A DNA stretch of 64,000 bases from Microbacterium sp. CSI-V. GTDB lineage: Bacteria; Actinomycetota; Actinomycetes; Actinomycetales; Microbacteriaceae. Both the position numbers and the translations under genes were made by a program. Positions within the stretch are counted from its first letter, which is position 1. Each line of letters opens with the position of its first letter. The notes beneath the pieces were generated by a model that made no database searches, had not been told where the DNA came from, and saw only the letters and a list, made by a program, of their open reading frames with translations. Below are positions 49,479 through 57,128 of this stretch, piece by piece. Location: contig NZ_MTQM01000009.1 of assembly GCF_001984105.1 (NCBI RefSeq), forward strand, positions 930,001 through 994,000, read 5' to 3'.

Positions 49479-49946
49479 TCAGATGCCGGGGAATCCCGGT
49501 GTCCGCTCGACCGGTGCCGGATCGGGGTGCACGACCCGGAAGGCGGCGATATCGCGGACGTTCTTCTGCACCGCGACCACGGCGAACAGGCTCATCGCGA
49601 AACCGATCCCGTAGAACCCCTTCTCCGACAGCAGGAGCTCGGCGTTCCACAGTCCGATCGACATGAGCGCCAGGGCCGCGAGCAGCATCGCCCACGCGAC
49701 GCCCAGGTACGCGCCGGTCACGGGCACGTCCTCCGCGCGGTCGCGCACGGCCTTCTGGACGGAGATGGCGGCGAAGAGGCCGAGCAGGAAGACCGCGAGG
49801 AAGTATCCCTTCTCGGCGAGTTCCATGTGGGCGTTCGCCAAGCCGATGAAATACACGGAGGCACCGAGCCCCAGCGCCACCCACGAGGCCCCGACGAACG
49901 CGGCGGTCGGCCGTCCGATCTCGAGGTGCGTCTGCTGATCCATCAT
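49479..49946 (-). CDS. YiaA/YiaB-type inner membrane protein
   Basis: 155 residues with two copies of the YiaAB two-helix unit: AAFVGASWVALGLGASVYFI + ELAEKGYFLAVFLLGLFAAI (about residues 15-60) and AYLGVAWAMLLAALALMSIG + LLSEKGFYGIGFAMSLFAVV (about 78-125). The W-x-x-x-x-L-S/AEKG-Y/F pattern repeats. Function unknown; linked to stress in some bacteria. Two adjacent ATG codons (49946, 49943) can serve as start; AGGAAGG lies upstream. Confidence 0.85.
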   Translation of the reverse strand: MMDQQTHLEIGRPTAAFVGASWVALGLGASVYFIGLANAHMELAEKGYFLAVFLLGLFAAISVQKAVRDRAEDVPVTGAYLGVAWAMLLAALALMSIGLWNAELLLSEKGFYGIGFAMSLFAVVAVQKNVRDIAAFRVVHPDPAPVERTPGFPGI

Positions 49947-50202
49947 TGGGTCCAACCTTCCTCTCGGGCCTCGCGGACGAGGCATATGCATTTCGAGGAA
50001 GGTAGCGGCCAGCGCATGCGACTACAGCCATATGCATGTCTCTCGGACCGTTTTCCCGCCCATGGGCGCGGAAGCATAGTCAGTCGATCCCCGGGGCTCA
50101 AGGGCACGCGGCCGGCGCCTCCCTCGGCCTAACGTCTCCGAGGCGCTCCATCCAGCAGGAGCGCTGTGCCAAACCCCGGCACCTCGCAGCAAGGAGAACA
50201 TC

Positions 50203-50484
50203 ATGCTCTGGACCATCCTCGGTCTCCTCATCGTCGGCCTCATCGCCGGCTTCATCGCTCGCGCCGTCATCCCCGGCAAGCAGAGCATGAGCATCCTCAT
50301 GACCATCGTCCTGGGAATCGTCGGCTCGTTCGTCGGTGGGTTCCTCGGATTCCTCGTCTTCGGCAGCGACCCGATGGGCGGATTCCTCCAGCCGTCGGGC
50401 ATCATCGGCTCCATCATCGGCGCGATCATCGTGCTCGGGATCTACGTCTTCGCCACGCGCGGTCGCAGCGCCCGCACGCGCTGA
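50203..50484 (+). CDS. GlsB/YeaQ/YmgE-family stress response membrane protein
   Basis: 93 residues with three helices: ILGLLIVGLIAGFIARAVIP, SILMTIVLGIVGSFVGGFLG and GIIGSIIGAIIVLGIYVFAT. The G-x-x-A-G-x-IAR and GIVGSFVGG patterns are those of the transglycosylase-associated family. AGGAGAACATC precedes the ATG. Membrane stress protein of unclear mechanism, single gene with its own terminator. Confidence 0.92.
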   Translation: MLWTILGLLIVGLIAGFIARAVIPGKQSMSILMTIVLGIVGSFVGGFLGFLVFGSDPMGGFLQPSGIIGSIIGAIIVLGIYVFATRGRSARTR

Positions 50485-50496
50485 CATCCGCCGCCG

Positions 50497-50539
50497 GATG
50501 CCCCCGCCGCCTCGGCTCACGCCGGGCGACGGGGGCATC
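50497..50539 (+). terminator. Terminator after the GlsB-like gene
   Basis: 10-bp stem GATGCCCCCG (50497-50506) / CGGGGGCATC (50530-50539) with a GC-rich loop of 23 bases. It again uses the GATGCC/GGCATC sequence. Confidence 0.6.
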
Positions 50540-50607
50540 TCGCGTGTCGGACCACGGGTGGCATCCGAGTTCGTGACGGTGACCGTGCCGCACCCTATGC
50601 TGACGCC

Positions 50608-51093
50608 GTGAACCCGACACGTCGAACCGCCCTGCTCTCCCCGGCGCTCGCGCTGGTGCTGACCGCCATCCTCAGCGGGTGCGCGGGCGGCACCACGACC
50701 GCGGATCCCGCCGCGAACTCCTCCGCCGCAGCGCCCTCCGCCTCCGCCGCGATCGTCGAGACCCCGGCGCCCGCCGACCCGAGCGCTCCGGCGGAGAACT
50801 GCATCCCCTCCGACGTCACGGCCGCCGGCATCCCCCTCGTGGACGGAACCGTCGTGTGCGACCTCGTGCGCGGGGAGCTGAACGACGGGACGCTGTCGAT
50901 CGTCATCCAGGTCGGCTCGGTCGACGAGGGATTCTCGCAGGCGACGAGCGCGCTCACCGCGGCCGGCTACAGCGCAGGCGTCACCTCGCCCGAAGCGTCC
51001 AATTTCACCAATGGCACGTACACGGTGCTGGTCTCGGTCACCGAACAGGACCCGTACGGGGCCGTCGTCACCTACGCGCTGTCGCCGGCGTGA
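50608..51093 (+). CDS. Hypothetical secreted lipoprotein, 161 aa
   Basis: A lipobox LTAILSGCAG (Cys about residue 25) follows a hydrophobic stretch. Then come a Ser/Ala/Pro-rich linker (about 27-60) and a compact domain with two cysteines (ENCIPSD, TVVCDLV) that could form a disulfide. GTG start. No named family. Its stop overlaps the kinase start (GTGA), although the two seem functionally unrelated. Confidence 0.8.
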   Translation: MNPTRRTALLSPALALVLTAILSGCAGGTTTADPAANSSAAAPSASAAIVETPAPADPSAPAENCIPSDVTAAGIPLVDGTVVCDLVRGELNDGTLSIVIQVGSVDEGFSQATSALTAAGYSAGVTSPEASNFTNGTYTVLVSVTEQDPYGAVVTYALSPA

Positions 51094-51773
51094 TCGCGGC
51101 ACCCGAGGGGATCCGGGGCGTTCCCGACCGTCCCCCGGGCACGACGGTCGCCGCCCTCGCCGATCGCGTCGAGCGGGCGGCATCCGGATCTCCCCGCTTC
51201 CTGCTCGGGATCGCGGGAAGCCCCGGCAGCGGCAAGACGACGCTCGCCACGCTGCTCGTCGCCGAACTGAACACCCGGGACCCCGGTACGGCAGCGGCGC
51301 TGCCGATGGACGGCTTCCACCTCGCCAATGCGACGCTCGACCGGCTCGGCCGCCACGACCGCAAAGGTGCGATCGACACGTTCGACGGCTGGGGCTTCCT
51401 CGCGCTCCTGCACCGCGTCCGCACCGAGACCGAACACACGGTGTTCGCGCCGAGCTTCCGCCGCGAGGTCGACGAGGGCGTCGCGGGCGAGATCGCGATC
51501 GATCCGGACGCGCGCGTGGTCGTCGTGGAGGGCAACTACCTGCTCGTCGACGACGGCCCGTGGGCGCGCGTGCGCGCCGCGCTCGACGAGGCATGGTTCT
51601 GCTCCGCACCGGACGCTGTTCGCGAGGCGCGCCTCGTCGAGCGGCATACACGGCACGGCCGCACCGTCGAGGCTGCGACGGCGTGGGCCCGGGATGTCGA
51701 CGGAGCCAACGCCGCACTGATCGAGGCGACGCGCGTCCGGGCGGATCTCGTCGTGTCGGGAGAGATCGCCTAG
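51090..51773 (+). CDS. P-loop nucleoside/uridine kinase-like protein
   Basis: 227 residues. Walker A is GIAGSPGSGKTTLATLLV (about residues 40-57), ALPMDGFHLANATLDRLG is the substrate/DGFH motif, and VVVVEGNYLLVDDGPW is the second conserved region of uridine kinase/panthothenate-kinase-like (FrcK-type) proteins; RLVERHTRHGRT supplies the arginine lid. Phosphorylates a nucleoside, sugar or vitamin; substrate unknown. Its TAG stop overlaps that of the convergent gene in the single CTAG. Confidence 0.9.
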   Translation: MIAAPEGIRGVPDRPPGTTVAALADRVERAASGSPRFLLGIAGSPGSGKTTLATLLVAELNTRDPGTAAALPMDGFHLANATLDRLGRHDRKGAIDTFDGWGFLALLHRVRTETEHTVFAPSFRREVDEGVAGEIAIDPDARVVVVEGNYLLVDDGPWARVRAALDEAWFCSAPDAVREARLVERHTRHGRTVEAATAWARDVDGANAALIEATRVRADLVVSGEIA

Positions 51774-52459
51774 GCGACGGCGAGCGTCGACACCGCGAGG
51801 TCGAGGACCGGCAGGACGTCGCGGTCGAGGACGACCGTGCAGACGACCCGCTGGGCGACCTCGAAGCCCACGGCGTAGACGAACGGGTCGGTATCGATGT
51901 GCAGCGCCGACCGCCGCTCCCCGTCGACCACCAGCGACGAGGGCGCCACGGCCGAGTGTGCGACCTCGCCGGCGAAGTTCACGCCGATCTGAGTCGGCAG
52001 CCCGAGCTGCTCCCGGAACGAGTTCCGCAGCACATGGTTCGCGTGATGGACCAGCTGGCTCGACACCGTGGCATCCTGACGCTCCGAGCCGTAACGGGCG
52101 GTGCGCACCGCCTCCTGCAGCATCGGGTAGCGGAACAGCTGCGCCGTCTCGACGATCCAGGCGGGGCGTGGCCATGGCGGCTCCTCCTCGATCGACCGTC
52201 GCGTGCGCTCATTGAGTTCGCGCTCGTTGCGCGGGTCTGCGTGATTCTCCGGATGCCGCCAGAAGGTGTAGCCGAACGTCACCGCCCACTCCTCCTGCGC
52301 GGAGCCGAGTCCTCCCTCGACGAAACCGGCGATCGGTAGCGGCGAGAGCGCGGGCTGCGGCGTCAGCTCCATGACCGGGAACGGCACAGCGCGCACCCGC
52401 GCGTCCGCGGCCAGCCGCGGGTCGGGGGCGTCCTGCGGGATCACTCCGGCGAACTCCAT
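51770..52459 (-). CDS. Hypothetical protein, 229 aa
   Basis: No signal peptide or membrane helix. The sequence has many Trp/Pro residues in the middle (FGYTFWRHP, EEEPPWPRPAWIVETAQLFRY) and a C-terminal strand-rich part (SALHIDTDPFVYAVGFEVAQ). I do not recognise a family. ATG at 52459 is chosen; the upstream extension is arginine-rich. It is convergent with the kinase gene, their stop codons overlapping in CTAG (51770-51773), and divergent from the YtrA-type operon. Confidence 0.7.
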   Translation of the reverse strand: MEFAGVIPQDAPDPRLAADARVRAVPFPVMELTPQPALSPLPIAGFVEGGLGSAQEEWAVTFGYTFWRHPENHADPRNERELNERTRRSIEEEPPWPRPAWIVETAQLFRYPMLQEAVRTARYGSERQDATVSSQLVHHANHVLRNSFREQLGLPTQIGVNFAGEVAHSAVAPSSLVVDGERRSALHIDTDPFVYAVGFEVAQRVVCTVVLDRDVLPVLDLAVSTLAVA

Positions 52460-52488
52460 CCCCTCAGCGTGCCGCCGACGACGCGGTA

Positions 52489-52517
52489 TTGACATCCCGC
52501 ACGCCACCTCCTAGGTT
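52489..52517 (+). promoter_or_regulatory. Promoter of the YtrA-type ABC operon
   Basis: -35 TTGACA (52489-52494), 17-base spacer, -10 TAGGTT (52512-52517). One of the clearest sigma-70-type promoters in the window. Confidence 0.75.
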
Positions 52518-52536
52518 CATTACTCAAGTAACTAAC
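52515..52536 (+). promoter_or_regulatory. Probable operator of the YtrA-type GntR regulator
   Basis: Inverted repeat GTTCATTACT-CA-AGTAACTAAC (8 of 10 positions symmetric; TTACT-CA-AGTAA perfect). It overlaps the -10 and the presumed transcription start, 13 bases before the regulator's ATG, so it fits autorepression of the GntR/ABC operon. Confidence 0.6.
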
Positions 52537-52548
52537 CCAAGGAGTCCG

Positions 52549-52911
52549 ATGCTCGACGACGGCAAGCCGATCTTCATCCAGATCGCGGAGTCCATCGCCG
52601 ACGGCGTGCTCGCCGGCAGCTACCCGGAAGGCACGCAGGTCCCGTCGACGAACGAGCTCGCCGCCTTCCACCGCATCAACCCCGCCACCGTCGGCAAGGG
52701 TCTCGGACTCCTCGTCGACCGCGGCATCCTGCACAAGAGGCGCGGACTCGGCATGTTCGTCAGCGAGGGCGCCCGCCAGCGACTCCGCGACGAACGCACC
52801 ACGGCCTTCCGGGCCGGGTTCGTCGCGCCGCTGCTCGTCGAGGCGCGTTCACTCGGCCTCGACCTCACCGACATCCACCGCATCATCGATCAGGAAGGGG
52901 CATCCTCATGA
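52549..52911 (+). CDS. GntR-family regulator, YtrA subfamily
   Basis: 120 residues: a winged helix-turn-helix (PIFIQIAESIADGVLAGSYP, then STNELAAFHRINPATVGKGL) followed by only about 45 residues of helix, the short YtrA layout. The ATG at 52549 follows AAGGAG. It is the first gene of a three-gene operon with an ABC ATPase and permease (ATGA overlaps at each join), as usual for YtrA regulators, which control their own ABC transporter. Confidence 0.93.
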   Translation: MLDDGKPIFIQIAESIADGVLAGSYPEGTQVPSTNELAAFHRINPATVGKGLGLLVDRGILHKRRGLGMFVSEGARQRLRDERTTAFRAGFVAPLLVEARSLGLDLTDIHRIIDQEGASS

Positions 52912-53804
52912 CGCAGCCCGCCGTCCGCCTGTCGGGGGTGTCGCGGCGCTTCCGGCGCACGCGGGCCCTCGACGACCTCACCCTCGACATCCCCGCCGGC
53001 TCCATCACCGGTCTCCTCGGTCGCAACGGCGCCGGGAAGACGACGCTCATGTCGATCATCGCCGGACACGACCGCCCGTCGACGGGATCCGTGGAGGTGT
53101 TCGGCAACGACCCGTTCGAAGACGCCCCGACGATGTCCTCCATCAGCTTCGTCCGCGACAACCAGCGCTACCCCGACGAATTCACACTGCGACAGGTACT
53201 CGAAGTGGCTCCCCTGTTCCACGCGGGCTGGAGCGCCGACATCGCCGAGCACCTCGTCCACGGCTTCCGCCTCCCTCGCAAGACGGCGATCAAGAAGCTC
53301 TCCCGGGGCCAGGCCTCCTCGCTCGGGATCGTCCTGGGGCTCGCCTCGCGCGCTCCGCTGACGATCTTCGACGAGCCCTACCTCGGACTGGATGCCACGG
53401 CCCGCCGGTTCTTCTACGACACCCTCATGCAGGACTATCTGGACCACCCGCGCACGATCCTCGTCTCCACGCACCTCATCGACGAGATGGAACCGCTGCT
53501 CGAGCACGTCGTGATCGTCGACGAAGGACGCCTGGTCCGGACCGCCGCCGCCGACGACCTCCGCGGAAGCGCCGTCACCGCCAGCGGCCTGACCAGCGCC
53601 GTGGAGGCGCTGACTCCGGGGCACCGCGTCCTCCAGCGACGGACGATCGGCGGTCTCACGTCCGTCGTCCTCGAGACGCCCGCCGACGAGGAGCTCCGAG
53701 CCGAAGCCGGTCGTTCGGGCGTGCAGCTCACGCCCGCCACCCTGCAAGACCTCGTCGCCGCCTACGGCGTCGAGTCCGAGTCGCTGGAAGGAACGCGCGC
53801 ATGA
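52908..53804 (+). CDS. ABC transporter ATP-binding protein
   Basis: 298 residues. Walker A is GLLGRNGAGKTTLMSIIAG (about residues 37-55), the signature is KLSRGQASSLGIVL (about 127), Walker B LTIFDEPYLGLDA and H-loop STHLID. The C-terminal 80 residues are an accessory domain. It overlaps GntR and permease genes by ATGA. It drives the one adjacent permease; likely an export or bacitracin/lantibiotic-type resistance or lipid-related transporter, substrate unknown. Confidence 0.93.
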   Translation: MTQPAVRLSGVSRRFRRTRALDDLTLDIPAGSITGLLGRNGAGKTTLMSIIAGHDRPSTGSVEVFGNDPFEDAPTMSSISFVRDNQRYPDEFTLRQVLEVAPLFHAGWSADIAEHLVHGFRLPRKTAIKKLSRGQASSLGIVLGLASRAPLTIFDEPYLGLDATARRFFYDTLMQDYLDHPRTILVSTHLIDEMEPLLEHVVIVDEGRLVRTAAADDLRGSAVTASGLTSAVEALTPGHRVLQRRTIGGLTSVVLETPADEELRAEAGRSGVQLTPATLQDLVAAYGVESESLEGTRA

Positions 53805-54529
53805 CCACCCTCACCGCCACCGCTCGGCGCGGCGCCACTCCGCTCGACGTCCTCCGCCTGCACTTCTCGCAGCGCGGCCTGCTCCTTCGGACCCCGCCCC
53901 TGATCATGCTCGTCGTCTTCGCACTGACCGTCGTCTTCGCCGTGATCTTCGTCCGGATGGGCTCCGTGCCCGGCAGCAGCGAGTGGGTTCAGAACAGCAG
54001 GAGCAACGCCGCCGTCTTCTGGGCCCTCCCGGGATTCTTCGGCTGGCTCGGCGTACAGACGGTCTCGTTGACCTTCCCTCTCGCGTTGTCTCTGGGAACG
54101 ACCCGCCGGACATTCGTGATCGGCACGGTCCTGAGCCACGTCGCGATCTCCCTCTATGTCACGGCGATGCTGCTCGTCCTCCTCGGCATCGAGCTGGCGA
54201 CGGGGCACTGGTTCTTCCACATCTACATGACCGACGTCTGGCTCCTCGGCGCCGGTGATCCGTTCCAGCTCGCCGCGACAGCGTTCCTCGCGACGCTGAC
54301 GGTCCTTTCGGTCGGCGGTTTGTTCTCCGCCGCCTGGGTGCGGTTCGGGGCGCTCGGGCCGATCGCCCTCGCCGCGGTGCTGGTGCTGGTGCTGGGCTTC
54401 ACCGCGATCCTGGTCATCCCGTTCGCGGCCGACGCCCAGCCCTGGTGGGCCGCGCTGGCCGCCGGGATCGCCATCGCCGCCGCGGTCCTCGGGCAGTACG
54501 CGCTTCTGCGCCGCGCGTCGGTGCGCTGA
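53801..54529 (+). CDS. ABC transporter permease
   Basis: 242 residues with six hydrophobic helices (about residues 30-50, 66-90, 103-130, 150-175, 182-205 and 210-235). No family signature beyond general ABC-2-like layout. It overlaps the ATPase gene (ATGA) and is last in the operon; 55 bases separate it from the next gene. Confidence 0.88.
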   Translation: MTTLTATARRGATPLDVLRLHFSQRGLLLRTPPLIMLVVFALTVVFAVIFVRMGSVPGSSEWVQNSRSNAAVFWALPGFFGWLGVQTVSLTFPLALSLGTTRRTFVIGTVLSHVAISLYVTAMLLVLLGIELATGHWFFHIYMTDVWLLGAGDPFQLAATAFLATLTVLSVGGLFSAAWVRFGALGPIALAAVLVLVLGFTAILVIPFAADAQPWWAALAAGIAIAAAVLGQYALLRRASVR

Positions 54530-54584
54530 CCGTGGCCGCAGCGCTGCGGGGCTCACGTCCGGGCCCCGGCCGGGAGGCGGATCC

Positions 54585-55475
54585 GTGTCGTTGCACCTGA
54601 CGCCCCTCGCCGCCGCGGGAGCGGACCGCGACGACCTCGTCACCTTCCTCACCCGCAACGTCTTCCCGTTCCATGTACGTCCGCGGACCACCGCGGGACA
54701 GGCGGGTGCGGCGATCGACGCCGGGCGATGGGGCGACGACGAGATCGAGACGTTCTGGATCGACGACGAGGAGCGCGGCCGGGTCGGCGTCGTCCGCCTG
54801 GACGATCTCGCCGACGCGACGGCGATGGTCGATCTGCGACTGGGCGAGCAGCACCGGGGGTTCGGTCTCGGGGCCGCCGCCCTCACCGCGGCGACGGACC
54901 GCGTCTTCCGGGAGCACCCCGGCGTCATCCGCCTCGAGGGTCAGACGCGCGCGGACAACATCGCCATGCGCCGGACCTTCGAGCGCTGCAGGTGGGTTCT
55001 CGAGGCGCACTATCGCGACGGCTGGCCGGTCGCGGACCGCGAGCCCGTGGCATCCGTCGCCTACAGCGTGCTGCGCCGCGACTGGGCGAACGGCACGACG
55101 ACACCCGTGCAGTCGTTGGTGCCCGACGATCGGGCACGGGTCATCGCCGCGGCGTGGGCGGCCGAGGAGCGGCTGCTCACGCCCGGCGTCCGCGGCGACT
55201 CGGCCGCCCTGCGCCGGCTGCTCGCGGAGGACTTCGTCGAGATCGGCCAGTCCGGACGCCGCTGGACACGTGACGACATCATCGCCGCGCTGGTCTCCGA
55301 CCCCGGTCGTGGCGACGGCGAGCTGAGCGAGCGCGAGGCGCGACGGCTCGCGCCCGGACTGGTGCTGCTGCAGTACCTGCTGCGCTTCGACGGACGGAAC
55401 AGCCGCCGCGCGTCGATCTGGCGCTGCGAGCCCGAACCGCGGTGCGTGTTCCACCAGGGCACGTCGGTTCCGTAG
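54585..55475 (+). CDS. GNAT acetyltransferase fused to a DUF4440/NTF2-like domain
   Basis: 296 residues. Residues about 5-165 are a GNAT domain: VDLRLGEQHRGFGLGAAALT is the acetyl-CoA loop and GQTRADNIAMRRTFERCRWV the typical following helix. Residues about 175-290 are a different, NTF2-like (DUF4440) fold: AEERLLTPGVRGDSAALRRL then LAEDFVEIGQSGRRWTRDDI, ending in RASIWRCEPEPRCVFHQGT. GTG start with GGGAGGCGG. The second domain may bind a small ligand; the fusion is uncommon in my experience. Confidence 0.85.
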   Translation: MSLHLTPLAAAGADRDDLVTFLTRNVFPFHVRPRTTAGQAGAAIDAGRWGDDEIETFWIDDEERGRVGVVRLDDLADATAMVDLRLGEQHRGFGLGAAALTAATDRVFREHPGVIRLEGQTRADNIAMRRTFERCRWVLEAHYRDGWPVADREPVASVAYSVLRRDWANGTTTPVQSLVPDDRARVIAAAWAAEERLLTPGVRGDSAALRRLLAEDFVEIGQSGRRWTRDDIIAALVSDPGRGDGELSEREARRLAPGLVLLQYLLRFDGRNSRRASIWRCEPEPRCVFHQGTSVP

Positions 55476-55478
55476 CCC

Positions 55479-56003
55479 TCACCGCGGCGGCGGCACCGGC
55501 ATCGTGCCGTCGAGCGTCCACCCGTTCTCGTCCACGGCGCCGGCTCCCGGGCGCTCCGCATCGCGACGCCGTGCCTCGGCATCCGCGTACAGCAGCTTGA
55601 CGAGACCGCGCTGCCGCCACATCTGCTCGCGCGAGTACGCGTCTTCGTACATGACGAACGCGCCCCCACCCGTACGACGCCGGAGCTCGGCGAGCCACGG
55701 GACGTACGCCGGATCAGGGACGGTTGCCGAGGGGTACGGCTGCGCGAGTTCGATGAGGCGGTCGGTGATGGCATCCACGGTCCACTCGGTGCGACCGTCG
55801 TGGAAGAGGTCCCACTTGCCGGCGCTGGAGTAGGCGAGGAGGGCGTTCTGCTCGTCGTCCTGACCGGGTTCCGGGACAGTGACCCGACACCGCCAGTGAC
55901 CCGTGGCGTAGTGGTTGGCAACGATACGGATGCCGTCGAACCCGCGCTCGTGGGCGCGGGCGACCGCCGCGACGAGGGCGAATTCCGATCGGGTCTCATT
56001 CAT
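55479..56003 (-). CDS. Hypothetical protein, 174 aa
   Basis: Soluble protein with a strand-rich N-terminal half (GIRIVANHYATGHWRCRVTV, NALLAYSSAGKWDLFHDG) and a helical C-terminal part (DAYSREQMWRQRGLVKLLYA). No family recognised. ATG at 56003 is chosen from the start of ordered sequence; the frame continues upstream as serine/arginine-rich shadow. Convergent with the GNAT fusion gene, three bases between stops. Confidence 0.7.
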   Translation of the reverse strand: MNETRSEFALVAAVARAHERGFDGIRIVANHYATGHWRCRVTVPEPGQDDEQNALLAYSSAGKWDLFHDGRTEWTVDAITDRLIELAQPYPSATVPDPAYVPWLAELRRRTGGGAFVMYEDAYSREQMWRQRGLVKLLYADAEARRRDAERPGAGAVDENGWTLDGTMPVPPPR

Positions 56004-56098
56004 GTGCGGGCCTTCCGACGGGGAGGCCTCCACCGTAGGCGAGCGCGCCTGTGGACAGCCGCCGCGCGATGTCGGAGGTTCGTGGCAGCATGTGTGCA

Positions 56099-56501
56099 TG
56101 CCTGATCGGCCGCCCGTCTTCGACGATCGGGAGGATGCCGTCCTCACCGACGCCGTCGCCGCGCTCGTCGAGAGCGAGCGGGCGCTGGCCGAGCTCGATG
56201 CGGCCCGCGTCGTGCAGTTCGCCGCCGCGATGCGGGTCGCGCTCGAGCGGTCGAAGCACCGCCCGCGCGCGGTGCAGGAACGCGAGATGGCGCTGCGGTC
56301 CATCGCGGCCGAGATCGGCGTGGCGCTCCGCTGGAACGACCGCACGGTCCAACGACGCCTCGGCGAGGCCGTGCAGCTGGTCGACGACTTCCCGGCGACG
56401 CTGCGGGCTCTCGCCGAGGCGCGGATCTGGGGCGCAGCGTCACCGACCGCCCCGAGCGCTACGTCGCTTTCGCGCCCGAGCCGGATCCGCCGCCGTTCTG
56501 A
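56099..56501 (+). pseudogene. Internally deleted DUF222/HNH gene remnant
   Basis: The first 110 codons match the DUF222 N-terminus: RAVQEREMALRSIAAEIGVA and NDRTVQRRLGEAVQLVDDFP parallel AEMALREVASEV and SDRTVQRDIDDAMTLVESFP of the intact gene at 14213-15727. Near 56425 the frame should shift: another frame then reads GRSVTDRPERYVAFAPEPDP then PPF-stop (56499-56501), parallel to GRVYTDHPDPYP and RFAPDPPPW at the intact protein's end. The DUF222 core and the whole HNH domain are missing. Confidence 0.65.
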
Positions 56502-56516
56502 CGAACGACCCCGGGC

Positions 56517-57083
56517 TCAGCGCCCGTTGCGGTCCGCGGCCGAACGCGGCGGAGCCGACGCGACGTCGAGCGTGTCGAGGCCGCGCAGCGACGTCCAGAT
56601 CAGCTCCTCGCCCTTCGCCGCGTGCTGCGACGCGCGGACGGCGCGCTCATCGGCCCACGAGTTCAACACGTGGCCGCTGTGACCGCGCACGTGCTCGAGC
56701 ACCACATCGGGAAGACCCGCCGCGCGGCGGGCGTCGCGGGCCGCGATGAGCGCCTCGAGGATGCCGCGATTGGCCACGGGCTTCTTCGCCGAGGTGACCC
56801 AGCCGCGACGACGGTGACCGTCCATCCAGGACGAGTACGTGTCGATGGCGTACTTCGAGTCGGCCTGCACCACGAGGTCGCGGACGTCGGCGTGGTCCGT
56901 GATCGCGTGCAGCAGGCCCAGGAGCTCGCCGATGTTGTTCGTGCCCTCGGGGATCGATCCGGCGGCCCAGTGGCCGTCCTCGCCGACCCAGGCCCACCCG
57001 GCCGGTCCGGGGTTCCCCTTGCACGCGCCGTCGGTGGCGACGACGTAGCGGTCGGAGGACGCGGGCGCGGGAGAACTACTCAT
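56517..57083 (-). CDS. rnhA: Ribonuclease HI
   Basis: 188 residues. The four acidic catalytic residues are visible: Asp in VVATDGACKGNPGPAGWAWV, Glu in NNIGELLGLL, Asp in VQADSKYAID and Asp in NSWADERA; VRGHSGHVLN is the conserved His loop. It degrades the RNA of RNA-DNA hybrids. A C-terminal extension of about 35 residues follows the domain. ATG at 57083. Convergent with the DUF222 remnant. Confidence 0.93.
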   Translation of the reverse strand: MSSSPAPASSDRYVVATDGACKGNPGPAGWAWVGEDGHWAAGSIPEGTNNIGELLGLLHAITDHADVRDLVVQADSKYAIDTYSSWMDGHRRRGWVTSAKKPVANRGILEALIAARDARRAAGLPDVVLEHVRGHSGHVLNSWADERAVRASQHAAKGEELIWTSLRGLDTLDVASAPPRSAADRNGR

Positions 57084-57128
57084 CCCTCTAGTCTCCCCGA
57101 CCGCGTACGCGTCCCCGACCGAGCCGCC

